A stretch of DNA of 64,000 nucleotides, from contig OZ024856.1 of assembly GCA_964017155.1 (NCBI GenBank), forward strand, positions 43,647,378 to 43,711,377, given 5' to 3'. The notes beneath the pieces were generated by a model. The model did not search any database. It saw only the letters and a program-made list of their open reading frames with translations, and was not told the origin of the DNA. Made by a program: the position numbers and the translations under genes. The DNA is from Oasisia sp. SBJ-2009. Taxonomy: Eukaryota > Annelida > Polychaeta > Sabellida > Siboglinidae. Shown here piece after piece: positions 13,781-29,637 of the stretch; within the stretch, counting starts at the first letter, position 1; every line of letters begins with the position of its first letter.

Positions 13781-16466
13781 CTGCAACCACAAACACTTCC
13801 CCGTGACATCAGCGAATTTAGACTCATAGCAAGTTCTGGGCCCAGTTTCATGAAGCCGTGTAACTTTACGCGCAATTACGCGATCTACTTGTCGCAGCTA
13901 ACAGCGAATAGTCAATGCAGCTTGCAGCCTGTTTCATGAGACCAATTTAGCATTCGCGCCATTAAATCGACTTAGAATTGACCTAGTTAGGTCGAATTGG
14001 GGAATACCTGTATTTGTGCTGTGTCTGAACAACCTTTTTTAGCTGCCACCTTTGTCATTCGCATAGCAAATGGGAAGTTATGATGAATGTAAAGGATATC
14101 CAGGGTAAACATTAAAAATAATTTTTTTGAGAGTGGGCGTGTCGGGAGCATACCATACATATTTCAACTTCGGGAGCATACCGTAAAATTGTCAACCAAC
14201 GTAAAGTTAAGCCTAATAAAGACATGGTGCAGCTAAGTGCAACTGTGGAGCAGACTCATGAAACACAACTACTGCGACTTTACAACATTTTAGGCTTTCG
14301 ACGGGTTATCGCCCGCTACGACGTCTTAAGTACACTCAATGAAACTGGGCCCTGGTCTATACATTTCCCTCTGGCTGATGTGTTCAAATCAATGTCACTT
14401 CAACTTCTGTGGGAAGCATTAAGCCATGATGCAAGTTCTGTGCAAAGACTATTTGTTATATACGCACCACTGTTTATAGCCGGGTACTCTGTCCTACAGC
14501 TGAGTGAACTTGTCCGAGGTTCGAAACGGCAGCAGGAAGATTTAAACCCTGAATTTTTCTACTGAACATGGGATGTTCCAAATACTGTGACATTGTGTTC
14601 CAGGTGTACTTATAGAATCCACATGTAACAAAACTAAACAGTCATTTCATATTTGTATTCTCAGATTATAAAAACCACATGTGCAGCTCGCTGATCCACT
14701 TTTGTTTGAAGCCTCAATGACCATTAGGGAAACACGTTTACGTGCTTATTGAGTTTGGTAAATAAGCCAGTGAGACAGCATCATTCACATGTTGTGTATA
14801 CTTACATTGCATTCTTAAGTCGCTTGGCTGAGAAGATGAAATCCGGCGGAAACTTAGGATCTGAGTACTGGATCCTGGAAACAGACAAGTCATCACAGTT
14901 GACGTTGACATAGTAGAAATATAACTGACATCTCATCAACATGACACCACCACTATGAATAATGACTAAACAGCCAGAACAGTAGGAGACTGAACTGTAA
15001 CCATTTTGAACGTGACGCTCTGACTGGAATATGTTCTCACAAGTTACAGGGACGACTGAAAGCAAAGAGGTGTAGGTATGGTAACAGGTAAGTTCTTATC
15101 CAGCACAGTACCCACCCTTAGGACTGATCAAAGTGTTGTGTTTTACTCCCTGGCAGCCGTGTTCAACTGAACGCCATCTTAACTTCTCCAGGAATCAAGA
15201 TTCGATAACGTGCATATACTATCCAAACACAAACATCCACCATTGTCTAGAGCAGGTATTCATCCACACAACTGGGTGAGCCAGAGCATCATATAATGAA
15301 TGAACTCATCCATGGCTCAACCGCGCAGGATGTGAACCAGGGTCCTCTCGTTTGAGAATCTGATGCCCCCCACTCTCCGATACTAAGCCAGTGTGCTTCA
15401 CAAGTAAAAACTAACACACGGGAATTAATTATTGATTTTACTATTATACAATATTCTTAGTGCTAGACCTATGAGAGACGTCTGAGGGGGGCAGCTATGG
15501 CACTGTTGTCATACACATGAGGGGATTCTTATATTTCTCTTAGTAAAACATCAGCATTATGGGACCTACAGCTTTTAGTTTAATTTCTAAAACACAAAAA
15601 TGTGGTCGAATGAATCTGGCCACATTAAAAATATCTACAGCCGGGCCGAGACGCCATGCCACTGTAGCGCTTGAAGTGAAGAGACAAAGGTGACTCACGC
15701 AATGGCTTGGTTGCCGTGTAAGTCTTCCAACTGTGGCACTGGAGAGGGCAATGTTCTGAAATGGGAAGAGAACACTTTATGTTAAACCTTAGCTCGTTGT
15801 AAGACTCTTCAGGTCACTATTATTAATTGAACCAATTCAAATTTAAGAGACATCAATGACATGTCACCGAATTAGGGTTGGCATTGTAAGTTTCTAGAAA
15901 AAATATCATGTGATTAGTACTAGGTCAACTCCCACACCCCCACTGATGAATAAATGGTGTGGAACATGCAATTTTTACTATCCAAAATGGCTATTACCTG
16001 GGAGGGTCGATCTGCGTTAACGTGTTTCTCGCACACTAGGTGGCATTACCGTAGCAATTTATTTCCACCAAACCCCTCCCTCCTAACTTTTGCAACGACT
16101 CCATTCAACCTCTTGTTGAGAAATTATCTGCAGAATTTCACGGGAAACGTGAGAGTGAAAGGTCGTGTGATCTTACTGATTGGTCATGACAACGTGGTCG
16201 TCACGCCAGACTGTCCCGCCCATGCCCTCCGTCTTGCTCGTGTCCAGGTCGACGGCCTGCAAATGGAAATGACCGACGGTCACTGAGGGAAGTGTCAACA
16301 TTGCACTTGAAAACTACTTGATATTTTGTCAACTGATTTTGATCAACTATGGGTACTGGTCATTATAAAAAGGCCTAATTTGAAGTCCAAGTTGTGAAAT
16401 ACACTGTACTTATGCACTTCGTCATTAATGCAACTGTTTTGATGACATTGTGTGTACGTGTGTGTG

Positions 16467-16524
<58 letters not shown>

Positions 16525-19500
16525 GTGTGTGCATGTGTTTGTGCATTTCTGTGTAAACAAGTGTGTATGTGCATGTATCAAATTTATCTCAACAAATTCC
16601 CCGCCAGTGCCGCAACCTTCTGGCACCAGCTCACACTAAACAGGACACAGTGAAGCACTCTGTTGATATCAAATTCCCCCGGCAAGCCTAAGGGCCTAAA
16701 CAACTAAGTAGGTACAACAGCACACTCAGTCGTACCTCGATACTGCCCCCTTCCTCATACAGGGCCTCGAAGAAGTCGTGGCTGGGATGATTCTTCCCCA
16801 CAAAGAGTCGGTCGGCCCCACGAGTGTTCCGCGTCTCTACGGATACAGAGACATACAGACATTAACATTTGTTAGACGTAATTAAACTGAAGACACTGTG
16901 TGCTTGATCACAAGTTCTACACCACGGACTGGTGGTGGTTTGAGCAAGAGCTATATTAATAAATGGTTGAGTTTTGTGGCAAATTCGCGAGTCTGTCCCA
17001 TTGTCATTCTTTAAGTATGACAAAACTGGTTGATGCAGTCGGTCTATATAGTGGGAGTGCAAGAAATTAGTAACAGCCGACTTTGACAGAATTGTGCCAG
17101 TGATCATTTAATTACAAAGTGACTCACTTTCATCGTCTGTCAAGTCTGGGTAGACGACACTCAGAGCCTCCTTTAGCCTCTTTTCATCCACAAATGGCAG
17201 CAATGCCACTCCTACAACAAACCATTGTGGTAAGGATTGCTATGTCTACAACTAACTATTAGACTAAGCGGTGTGCCACCCCCCACATACACCATCATGT
17301 TTAAATGTGCCACCCACTTAACATACCGGGTTAAGCATTGCCACACCTACAAACAACCCATCAGATTACACAGTGCCAAAGCCATCATGTTAAGCAGTGC
17401 CACCCCTACAACAAACCATCATGTTAAACAGTGCCACCCCTACAACAAGCCATCATGTTAAGCAGTGCCACCCCTACAACAAGCCATCATGTTAAACAGT
17501 GCCACCCCTACAACAAACCATCATGTTAAGCAGTGCCACCCCTACAACAAGCCATCATGTTAAGCAGTGCCACCCCTACAACAAGCCATCATGTCAAACA
17601 GTGCCACCCCTACAAAACTTTCCAATATAAAGGCATACAAAACATTATGTAAGTTTCGAAATACAGGCAATAAACCCTAATAATAATAATAGTAACTTAT
17701 TTTGTGCCAATATTCTCGAAAATCATGCTCATTGGCGCTAACTGTCCTAACTGCCCTCAAGGGCCACAAAACATGCTACAATTTGCCCAGTGTCCAGTAG
17801 AAAGGCCTGTAGACAGTCATGTGGAGACGTCCACTGAAGCGGTGTCTCACTCACCTTGCCAAGCGTACTTCTTGCCGTTCAGGTCAATCTTGAAGTTCGT
17901 CGGGTAGAAGTCGATGATCGACGATTCCTGCAAAGGCAACGACAAATGTTAGAAATATGTAACAGACATTTAATCAAATTTGCTCAAATCATTAGAAAGG
18001 TGGTTCTGAAAGAAATATTACAATTTTATTATAAAAAAATGCATTAATGCAAAAGACACAGGAATCGCACTAAGGCTGTCATGACAGATATAGCTGACTC
18101 ACACAGGACGTCATGAGTTCCTGCCAGGTGGGGGGGAGGAACTGTTTGCTGCCAGCGGGGAACACTCCCATCAGCTGCTCCAGGGGCTTGAACTGAAACA
18201 GACAGACATGTGTCTCCAGTCATGCTAGCGTATGTTAAGGATGGGCTGAATATTCGATTAGTATTTGAAATTTCGGATATTCAAATGTTTTGTCACTATT
18301 TGATTCAAAAATTAGCAGCTATATAAGCGAATAACCCTAGCATATTTTCCTTCATGTCCTCCTCCGCAAAATCGGTTCCTGACGATCTTTTACTTTCTGA
18401 CTTAACTATGAAATAAATTACACACACTAGGTTACAAAATAAAATCACTAACATTAAACGAATATACTTCACAAAACAAACTTGCGTAAAATTCACTGGC
18501 AACGCGGTCCCGGCAAAAACATCTCGACACCGTTCAGTATTCTAATCAAATTTGGAGCCATTGAATATTCTTATTTGATTCGTATTCAAAATTTTGACGA
18601 TATTCGATTCAATATTTGATTCGAATAAAATTCCAGATTCGTCCCATCCTGTAAGACTTTTGTATGTGTTATATGTATGTTAATGTTAACAATTCCCACC
18701 TAGATGGTTTTCATATCAAGCACCAATCTATCAAGGACTAACCTATGACCCATCGGATGAAAATGCTTTCATAAAAAATTCCGTTGGTTAATAATTTTAC
18801 TTCGCTATTACCGTACGTTAGATGGATAAATTAACTGTATGTAAAGTTACACATATTTTCTACGATTATTACGAAACCAATCAGCTAAGTAAATCTTACG
18901 TATTTTATGTTAATGCGAAAAACTGCTTCAATTACGGGTACCGGGTACATGTTATAGCAAATGTCAAGTACGAATATTCCAAGACACTGCTACGTTTGCA
19001 TATTCGTAGCGCCATCTGGAGGATGAGCACATTTTGTACTCTTCACAAAGAGAGCTACTAGCACTTTACGAGAGACATGGACTTTCATCTACATGTACAA
19101 TAATTTTTTTATTGTTTATCGTCTCATACTATTTCTTATCATATCATTTGGTTTTATTGGTTTTAGTAGCATACAATATGATTAAGATTTCATATTCTAT
19201 GAATATATGTTTTATTCTATCGTAATATATATCATTTGTTTTATGGAAATGTCGGTTGAACTGATTTGTTTTACTTTTTTTTATACTTTTATTACAATGT
19301 ATTTTTTTACATAATCATTTGTCTGATATTTGGAAAGCAGGACAGAGTGACTAGAATTGACTTTTCATGTATCACATGAAGCTGTACGTCACTCACAGGT
19401 TCTGTGTTCTTCTCAAACATGTCGGTGATGTCACCGATGTTACTGAAGTCTGACGCAAACGGGGCGTAGTGATACGGGAAATACCACTTCCACGACGGAC

Positions 19501-22500
19501 AGCCCTGCAACACAGAATGTCTACTGCAGCCAAGAAATTAAGACCATATTAATAGCAATGACCTATATTTTCTCTTCATATATTGTAGATATGGATGTGT
19601 GTGCATGTGTGTGTGCGTGCGTGCGTGTGTGTGTGGTGTATGCATGTGTGTTTGCGTATGTGTGCATGTATATGCAGGTGTGTCCATATCTGAAAGGATT
19701 TACATGTCAGATGAGAAGAGAAATCATATTCATTACAAAATGGAATAATAAGCTGAAACTTCACAATCTAGCAATACACATAACTAGTATAAAGTACAGT
19801 GGAACATAACTAGTACAAAGTACAGTGGAACATAGCTAGTACAAAGTACAGTGGAACATAGCTGGTACGAAGTACAGTGGAACATAGCTGGTACAAAGTA
19901 CAGTGGAACATAGCTAGTACAAAGTACAGTGGAACATAGCTGGTACAAAGTACAGTGGAACATAGCTGGTACAAAGTACAGTGGAACATAACTAGTACAA
20001 AGTACAGTGGAACATAGCTAGTACAAAGTACAGCGGAACATAGCTAGTACAAAGTAGAGTGGAACATAACTAGTATAAAGTACGGTCGACCAGTGATGTA
20101 TGTTTGTGATCAGGACAAGTACGTACCTGGTAGTAGTACAGGAGGACCCAGCACAGTCCAATCACGTACTCATTTCCCTGCAACAAACACAAACAACTTA
20201 TTACAGTGGCAATACATGTTGTTCACAGGTGCATATATAAATCCTTTTAAACTGGCTTTCGTGCACATAAAACTCTGCACTAAATAAATACAGAACAAAT
20301 GTGAGATAAGTTCATATATTTCAGAGATGTTTTGATGATATAGCAAATGGAGAAAATGTTGTGGTGTCTTTGGTGAACAAGAATAGATGTTGTTAGCGTT
20401 CTTTACAGATATGTGCTCAAATACATTAGTAGATTGTGCGACTTTACTGTCGTTTAACATAAGTCGATAAATTTAACTGTGAAACAAATTACTTAGTAAA
20501 TGCATTGTGCGAGTGAGCTATCCTCGTGGCGCCACCTACCACCGTGTGTCGGAAGGCGATCTCGTCGGGACCGACGTTGAACTTGCTCTCGTAGTATCTC
20601 TGTTTCCAGCCGTCCTCCCAGAGTCTACAAACGTCAACGACACAGTGACACACAGCAATATATTATGACATCCCAGTGATGCAATGTTTATTTTCATGAC
20701 GTATAATATTCTTGTGAAACTATATTCCACTGATGTGATATCAGCGACTGACATTTGCAACAGTACAACATTTAGTGCATTCAATCATGTTCTTTTCGTA
20801 ACATGTAAACAACTAGCAATGTGTGTGCGTGTGTGTGTGTTTTGTGGGTGTCTTCTATGTGTCTGTGAATAAACACAACAATCGTCCCAACTAATTTTCT
20901 ATTCATGTAGTGCTGTTATATTCACGGCTACAGTAGTATTACATGACTGGGCAATGCACTGTAAATTTTAGAACATAACATTAGACTCATCCAAATACAG
21001 GAATACTTAGGCTTATACAGTATAGCACACATACTTGTCACATTTCAGCCTACCCACATTGCCTCACTGCATAAACACTCACTTCACTTCGTCGTCTGGT
21101 TCTTCCTCACTCGAATTGTCTTCCTCGAGTTTCCGTTTCTGCGGTGGTGTGTTGCTAGTGCTGCCACCTTCCTGAAAGTCACGTAATCGCATCACAAACC
21201 ATAAATAAAGGCGACTTCTTCAAAAGGCTTTCCGTGTACAGCATACATTGCCAGGCGACAACTCATCCAGTTACACTCAATTGTCATTATTTTCCTCTCA
21301 GTTAGATCACAGTTTTTGTGAGAATTGCTAGCGAAGTTACTTGATTTAAAGATTGTATCTTCATTAATCTGAGGATGTTATTTAGGATACCGGAAATGCG
21401 ATATCTTCTTCAAATGCATCATCAGCACTACATGAGAACAAGTGGAATTTTAATCGCTGTTATAAAGGAATGAAAAAAGTAAATAGTCTCCACTGTAATT
21501 TTGAAATAATGACGTGAAGTAACATTTGACAGCTCATCTTAGTTCATGTTTTTGTTGCATTTGGAAAAACAAGAGCATTACTTATGACATCAATATGTAT
21601 GTAAAAAGAGAAATTACAATACTGTACACTTCTTAATATAGCATGAATTCCTCAACACGTTGAATATTTCAGTTGTATACTGGCTTTGTGACTAGAGCTC
21701 TGTACTCTCGAATACAAGAACTCCAGTTTGAATCGTGCTGCGGCGTAAACATTAGGAATATTTATTCACTCAACATTGCTCCGGTTCACGCAACTGTGTG
21801 AATGAATACCAGCGATGGTCGCTTCCCAGAGAAGCCGGTATGGTGTTCGATTGAACTGGTCTGCCAGGGAGTAAACTGTGATGTGCTTTGGGCAACACTG
21901 AGGATTGGATACTGCACTATATAAGAACTTACCTTTTTCATTTTTATCCTGTTATCAAAATAAATGACTTTTACTTGCAATATTCGGCTATTTCCATAAA
22001 AAAAAGTTTGTGACGAATGATGGGGTGATTGCCTTTAAACTGACGTTATCACCTCACACCAGAAGTCTTGCTACTGGCATCTGAATTATTCAGCCCCATG
22101 TTGGCAGGAAACCAAGTATTATCACAGACAACATAACACTGTGGAGAAACATACACCACCGTCTTTAAGCATTGATCTAAGAGCCGCGGCTGCCTCCTCA
22201 TTGGTTGAGTTCTGTGACGATGTTTGTGCAATCGCTTGCATCCTCTTTTGGTACGCCTGCACTCGCGGCTGGGTCACGGTCGACTGGTCACCGGGTGCCT
22301 TTAACAACAGAACCATATATACAGTTCGTCCACACTCTAAAGATTCAATATGGGGGCCACACTGAAACACAGCAGAACTTCCGCGTTGATACAAATCACT
22401 GGAGATTTCTCCCCAGATGGGGTCTTGTGATTTGGAGGTTTTTAAGAGACCACAAATATTTTTCTGAATTCTTAGGGCAAATTAACTGCAAGAAAAATGG

Positions 22501-25500
22501 CAACGTCTCACATAAAATGGTGCTTTCAATTAACAGAAGTTGAATCGTCATATCACAGATATGTGTTACTCTCCTTCACGTCTTCTTATTTTTACATTTC
22601 TTTCTCGTTCGACACCCGACCGTTGAGTGAAATTTGAATACAAGGTTGTGTCAAAACTACTGACCCGTGGTGCGTACTGCCCTCCCAGCAGGAAACTAGG
22701 TCGCTGACCAGTCTTCATCTGAAACAACAACAAACAAACAACCTTGTTAGGAAAACAGATGAGTACAAAACACATCTACAGAAAAAAACACAGATTTGCC
22801 TCAGATCACAAAGCATCTAAATAAATGCTCATCAACAACCATTCTCAATATGGGGAGCAGTGGTCGCGCGGTAGAGCGCCGGACTGTCAATCGAGGGGAC
22901 GGTGATTCAATCTCACCTACGGCCGTTTCGAAACTTAGGCAATTTCGTTCACCCCATATTTGACTGTGTCTTTCGGAAGAGACACTAAAAGCCGGTGGTC
23001 CCTTGTATCTGGTGTCTATGCCAGGGGAAGTAAAAGATCCCACACAGGGGAACATGTGTGGACTCATTATTTCTATAGAAGGACAACTCTAAAACCAATG
23101 ACAATAATGGTCAGCAAGTTGACCGAGGTCATTTAATGGAAGAAGAAGAATATGATACTAAATGTGGTTTAACTACTATTAATTACTCTTTTTGTGGCAT
23201 ATTAGGCTTTGGAATATCTATCCAATGTGAAGGACAACTGACCATTTTCTCCCGGCGCCTTCTCTCCTTGTTCTTGTGTTTGAAGTGAAGCTGCAACAGA
23301 ACAAATGATGAATGCTGGAAACACTACAAGATGTGACCAGTATCATAATGACCACTGATGTGTACCTGGTACATATATATAAATACTTCCCAGATAAGTT
23401 AATTTCTGTGGTGTTTGAATGAATAAGTCTGCCAGGGAATAAACTGTAAAGTGCTGAGTGACAAAGACTGGACACGTTGCCGTGTACTTTTAACATATAT
23501 AAATAAAACTGTTACAGCAATCTACTTCAGATCATTTTAGTGAAACACATTTTATTTTTATCTTTCCACTCAACTCCTATCAGTTTGGTATTTAAATATG
23601 GTCTGCTTTGTAAATGTCTGTAGAATTAGTAAATAATTTTTCCATGTCAAAAAATATGCAAAAATTACTTTTTATCAGTTTTAGAAACTGTAACTTACGA
23701 TCTGAACAGCTGTGCCATTCACATATTGAAAACTGTTTTGTAAACACTTATTGATTTCCAAGTTGTGATATAAATCGTTCACATGTATCACACATGCAGA
23801 GAATGGAAGAAAACAACGAAGTGAGAGCAATTTTTGACATGATAATGCCAGGAAAAAGACCAAGATGGAGATAGATGGATTGCGTCCGAAGGAATATGCA
23901 GCCACTGCGGATCACCCGGAGGAGGCCCAGGACAGACAATTCTGGAAATCGAGAATTCGGGCCGCTGACCCCACCTAGTGGGAAAAGGTGAAGAAGAAGT
24001 ACCACACTCCCGCCACCATTAAAGCTAGTCCTACCGACAACTGTTTCAGTCTGACTTACGTCCGTATCACGCCTCCTCTTGAAGATCTCATCCTCCGCCT
24101 CGCCCAGCTCTGAAACCATAAACAGTCGGACACACAACTAACAGAACCATCCCCAGAACCACTGCTCATAACAATACTAAAATAACACTAAATATCATCT
24201 CCAAAGTGACTGATACAATTCTGAGTCAACGTTTGTTAAAAATCAATATAAGCATGCACTTTCAAAACAGACGATATTAAGCTAATAATATGTTTACGGT
24301 ACTTTAATAAATATTAGAAATAATATCAACTGTTGCAATACGTTAAACCACGATGACGTTAAAATTAACATTACAAATCACTGTGTTTCATTTTGAGAAT
24401 TTGTGATTTTTAATGGGAGACATAGAGACATTGAATGAAAGTTTATTTAACAACAGCAACACATGAATACACAACATAGTATGAAAAATAATACAATAAA
24501 TAATGGTAACGACAATACAATATAATATTAGTGTTTGTACCTATAGAACGTACAACTAAATAATGACAAGCCAAAAACAATTGAACGCACCAGACAAGAC
24601 AAGTTGCACTCTGCTAAGATTCACGATTCCGCTGTCCGTTAGATACCCCTGGCAGAGAAAACAAACATTGAAGAAAAATATACACAAGTATGTCTCCTAG
24701 ACATGACAATCCGACGCAGAGATTACACCTAGTGAGCTTGGTAGTACACTGTACATCGACTGCCTGTCATACCCACTGAGTGGCACTGGCCAAACTGTGT
24801 GGTGTCTACATTTTTCATAAACACCATAAACTCTTATATGAAAATATTATAAATTTCCTATTACCAAGAATCTCTTTAATTACACCGTTTGTATCTTTGT
24901 TTTGACTATCTTGCATGATGTTAATCTATATATAAATAAATCATAAATTAACAAAATATGGCAGCATGGCGGTTTTGCCATACTTTAGCCAACTTTTGCC
25001 ACACTTCAGAGTCAATGTTTGCCACACTTTAGAGCCAACTTTGGCCACACTTTAGAGCCAACTTTGGCCACAATTTAGAGCCAACTGTTTACAGCCAACT
25101 TTTGTCTCAATTTCGCCAATAGTTTAATATCTTCCTGTTTTACAATCTGTTCATTGATTGGTACTCATTGCTATTAAGCATGTATTTTAACGACATGATG
25201 CTGCAGCTCTTTCTACAGCTAGAGATGGCCAGACTTACGCCTGTCTTGTAGACTGTCTTCTTGTAGATGGTGATGAGGCGGTCAATGGCCCCCTCTCTGT
25301 AGACAAACACAATACGGGGTCAACTACTTAATACAATACAATACAATACAATACAATACAATACAATACAATACAATACAATACAATACAATACAATACA
25401 ATACAATACAATACAATACAATACAATACAATACAACCTTTAGTAGTCCCCCATAGAGGAAATTCTTGTGATAAATATTCACATAATACAACGACATTAG

Positions 25501-28500
25501 TAGTAACAATTAGTAATTACAGTGCAAAGTTGTAAGGAAAATAGTGCGCCCCATTGTATCCCCCCATCCTCCCCGATCATTTCCCCTCCCCGATTTTGCG
25601 TTTAGTAGCCTAACAGAAGTTGGAAGAAATGTGTTTCGATACCGATTCTATAGTTGTTCGACAAATCTAAGTACTCTGCTCATATTCCTTTGTGTTTGTT
25701 TGACTAATAACTCAAGACGATTTCACCAGCATTTCAATTATTTCACTAAAATTAACCATTCATTTTTCTATCAATATCTATTCCTAAGCATTTGGTTACA
25801 CAGGCAATACACGTGTCGTTACTGATGCGTCTGGATTAAACACGAGTTATTTGTCCCGGTGCAACAACATTTATATTTCACCATAATCACTTAATTAACA
25901 TTTTCTCTGGTTATTTATATGAGATGACGTGAAACACAGCCAAATCGTTGAAAGCAGCAAACGATATCAGTAAAGTGTATGATATTTCACTCTGTAGTTG
26001 TCCGGAATACACTTTTCAGGCTAGAATATATCTTAATGAGTAGACATCACAGTCACTGACCTGATTTCAAGTGAGGGTAAGTGAGGCAGGAAGTCATTGC
26101 CAACAAAGAAACACATGAAGACCCAGTCATCAATGGCTCGCTGAAAAGATACACCAGTGGTGAAGTAAAACTGTCAGACGTAAAGGTAAATGTAAGTTCC
26201 TATATGGCATTCATTCATGTTGCACTTAATGCAAAAACACAATCGGGGGTACCCAAATATCCATCACTGTCTACAGCTAGGTACACACACACACGCACGC
26301 GTGCAGGCACACCCACACACAGACACACTCAAGATACTTGTGGACTCACCTCAATGCTCCGTTTGAAGGGCAGATTAGTCATCTGTAGCGCCTGCTCAAG
26401 ATACTCGTGTACTCACCTCAATGTACTGGGTAGATTGGTCATCTGTAGGTCCTTCTCAAGATACTCGTGTACTCACCTCAATGTACTGGGTAGATTAGTC
26501 ATATGTAGGTCCTTCTCAAGATACTCGTGTACTCACCTCAATGTCCTGTTTGAAGGGTAGATTAGTCATCTGTAGGTCCTTCTCAAGATACTCGTGGACT
26601 CACCTCAATGTCCTGTTTGAAGGGTAGATTAGTCATCTGTAGGTCCTTCTCAAGATACTCGTGTACTCACCTCAATGTCCTGTTTGAAGGGTAGATTAGT
26701 CATCTGTAGGTCCTTCTCAAGATACTCGTGGACTCACCTCAATGTCCTGTTTGAAGGGTAGATTATCATCTGTAGCTCCTTCTCAAGATACTCGCGTACT
26801 CACCTCAATGTCCTGTTTGAAGGGTAGATTATCATCTGTAGCTCCTTCTCAAGATACTCGTGGACTCACCTCAATGTCCTGTTTGAAGGGTAGATTGGTC
26901 ATCTGTAGCTCCTTCTCAAGATACTCGTGTAAGACGTTGAGACGAATGAAGATGAACTCAGTTTCCGCGCCCGTCAACTTGGTCAGTTCGTCGTTCTATC
27001 CGGGCCAATTGCAAGTTGAGCCAGCAACAACGGCAGGAAAAGATGCAAACAAACAACATAGTAATACACATATTTGATCCCATACAGTCCCCATCCAAAA
27101 AGCCTGAAATGAAAATAACAGCATTTTCTTTCATCAACAAACTGGTCCTTTTTGTACATGATGCAATGCAATGCAATGCAATGCAATGCAATGCAATGCA
27201 ATGCAATGCAATGCAATGCAATGCAATGCAATGCAATGCAATGCAATGCAATGCAATGCAATGCAATGCAATGCAATGCAATGCAATGCAATGCAATGCA
27301 ATGCAATGCAATGCAATGCAATAACACTTTATTGTTCCGGACCGGGAAATTCTTTTGCAGTGTTCGTCAAAAAAATATAAAATACATGAGTAGAAAAGTA
27401 TAAACAAAAACAGACATATGCATTATTAAAACAGTATGATATTAACTAGCTTACACTAGTAACACGCCATTTGTATACATATTGGCACTATCTATTAAAT
27501 GAACATCACTGACATATAATGTATCACTACACTGCTTATCAGCATCTTGCCTTCTGTGTCTACTACATCCATACTGTCCAGTATAATACATAACAAACAA
27601 AATAGACCACACCCACCTCTCCCTCTTTCTCCCTGGGTGCTCCCGTACACTCCTTGAGTTCATGACCTACGGGAAAACAACAACCGTCTTTTGTTACATC
27701 ATACCATAACATAATATAGTGTCATTATTATTCAAAATGAGTGTCATAACTGTAGAAAGTGTAAGACTATTAATTGTTGTTACTACTGCACATAATGACA
27801 GTAGGTAGAAATCTACGAAGATTGTAAAGATGTACGTGTTCACAAACACCACCAAATGTATATCTACATTATCAACATGTAAGTTGATCATGAGTGAATG
27901 ACAATGGTTCCTTCATCAGTTTTATCATTGTCATGTGACACTGACAGCTACCAATAATCCCCATGACAACGGAGACAACCACCAATATCCCCATGACAAC
28001 GGAGACAACCATCAATATCCTCATGACAACGGAGACAACCATCATTATCCCCATGACAACAGAGACAACCACCAATATCCCCATGACAACAGAGACAACC
28101 ACCAATATCCCCATGACAACGGAGAAAACTACCAATATCCCCATGACAACGGAGACAACCATCAATATCCCCATGACAATGGAGACAACCACCAATATCC
28201 CCATGACAACGGAGACAACAACCAATATCCCCATGACAACAGAGACAACCATCAATATCCCCATGACAACAGAGAGCAACTAACTGTGATGATAATGAAT
28301 GCATCATGCCAGTCCTGAAAGCTTCAGTGAATCTGGACTCTGAAAGGTATCACTACGCTTTTTTTTTAATCAGAGTTTCTAACATCTGCTCCAATTTACG
28401 ACACCATTCACAATTACACAAAAACACATACATTAAATACAAATAAATTAAACCTCTTACCGATCTGGTTGCACAGTTCACATGGCCGTGGCTGGTTGGG

Positions 28501-29605
28501 TTTGAACTCTTCACGGATGATCGTGAAGTTTGGCTCGTGGGTTGCCAGCCCTAACATGATCAGATCGGCATCTGCGCCACAGAGACAGTGATGACAGTTA
28601 GCGTCGTGGCCCGGCTGAGCTCGTTGTCGCCGGATGTAGTCCATGATCTTGTGTTCCCCCTCCCCAGGGACATTGGCATCGGAGAGGATCACTTTGATGT
28701 TCTTCCAGCCCGGGTCGGTGTTCAGACGGACGTGGATGTAATATCGTAGACAGTCGGCGAGTCGGAACATGAACGGTGTACCCTGGAATGTGACGGTACA
28801 TGAGAAAGATCTTTAGTATATGGGTCAGAAAACATGAACATGGGATAGGAAGGAGGTAACTGGCATAACAGCCGTTGAAGTCAGAATAACATTCTTCATG
28901 GATAAGAGATGTCAAGGTAAGGTTAATCTCAAAGTCAGCAGGTAACATGGACACAATTTAATGTCAATATGACCATGACATCCTGATTAGAATTAACTTA
29001 AGAACCAGCAAGATTCGTGTATTAAATGTGCAGGAAATTGGCTTAATCCTTAAAAGTTGGGGGCTCTCTCAAATAACGACACTAAATTTAAAATGCTGGT
29101 TGACGGCAGTAGGTGACATGGACAATTTTGTATGTGGTCACCATCAGAAATAGAGTGGAAGCAGCTAGAAACTAAAGTAACCCAACATCTGTATAGCTGA
29201 ACCAAATTACTTTCAAGGTAAAACCTAACAGAATAGGTTCAATGAATAAAAATAGAGTCATGGACACTGTGTACCAGTAGTGTGTTCTGACCCATGCATG
29301 AAGTGAGTTATCGACTTATCTAGTTCAGAGTCTGTTGAAATAACTGTCTACGTCAACATGCAATGTGCACTGATGACACAGTCAACACATCTGTAGGATC
29401 CGGCAGAGATTAACTATTCTTCCACTTTAAGTAGTTATAAATGTTTCTGCTCAGACCTGCAGACTAATGACGGAGGACATCAGAACGCGTTTTAATACTT
29501 CTTTTTAGTAGTCTTAAAATTTTTAGTAGTTATATAATTAAACGGCTAAAACCATAACAACCTCTTAAGAGTTCTGCTTAAAAAGTTAGAAAACAATGTG
29601 TGTGT

Positions 29606-29637
<32 letters not shown>

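Noticed and set aside
22852..22930. tRNA gene
   Set aside because: A and B boxes are present, but the acceptor stem does not close and SINE body sequence follows; the same applies to the heads at 10140 and 41915.
26081..27077. Plus-strand frames with repeated CLKGRL and SRYSCTHL segments
   Set aside because: Antisense shadow of the XRN2 exon 8-derived tandem copies.
27872..28318. Four overlapping frames of more than 100 codons on both strands
   Set aside because: The 30-bp unit is a multiple of three, so all frames stay open; the region is an XRN2 intron.
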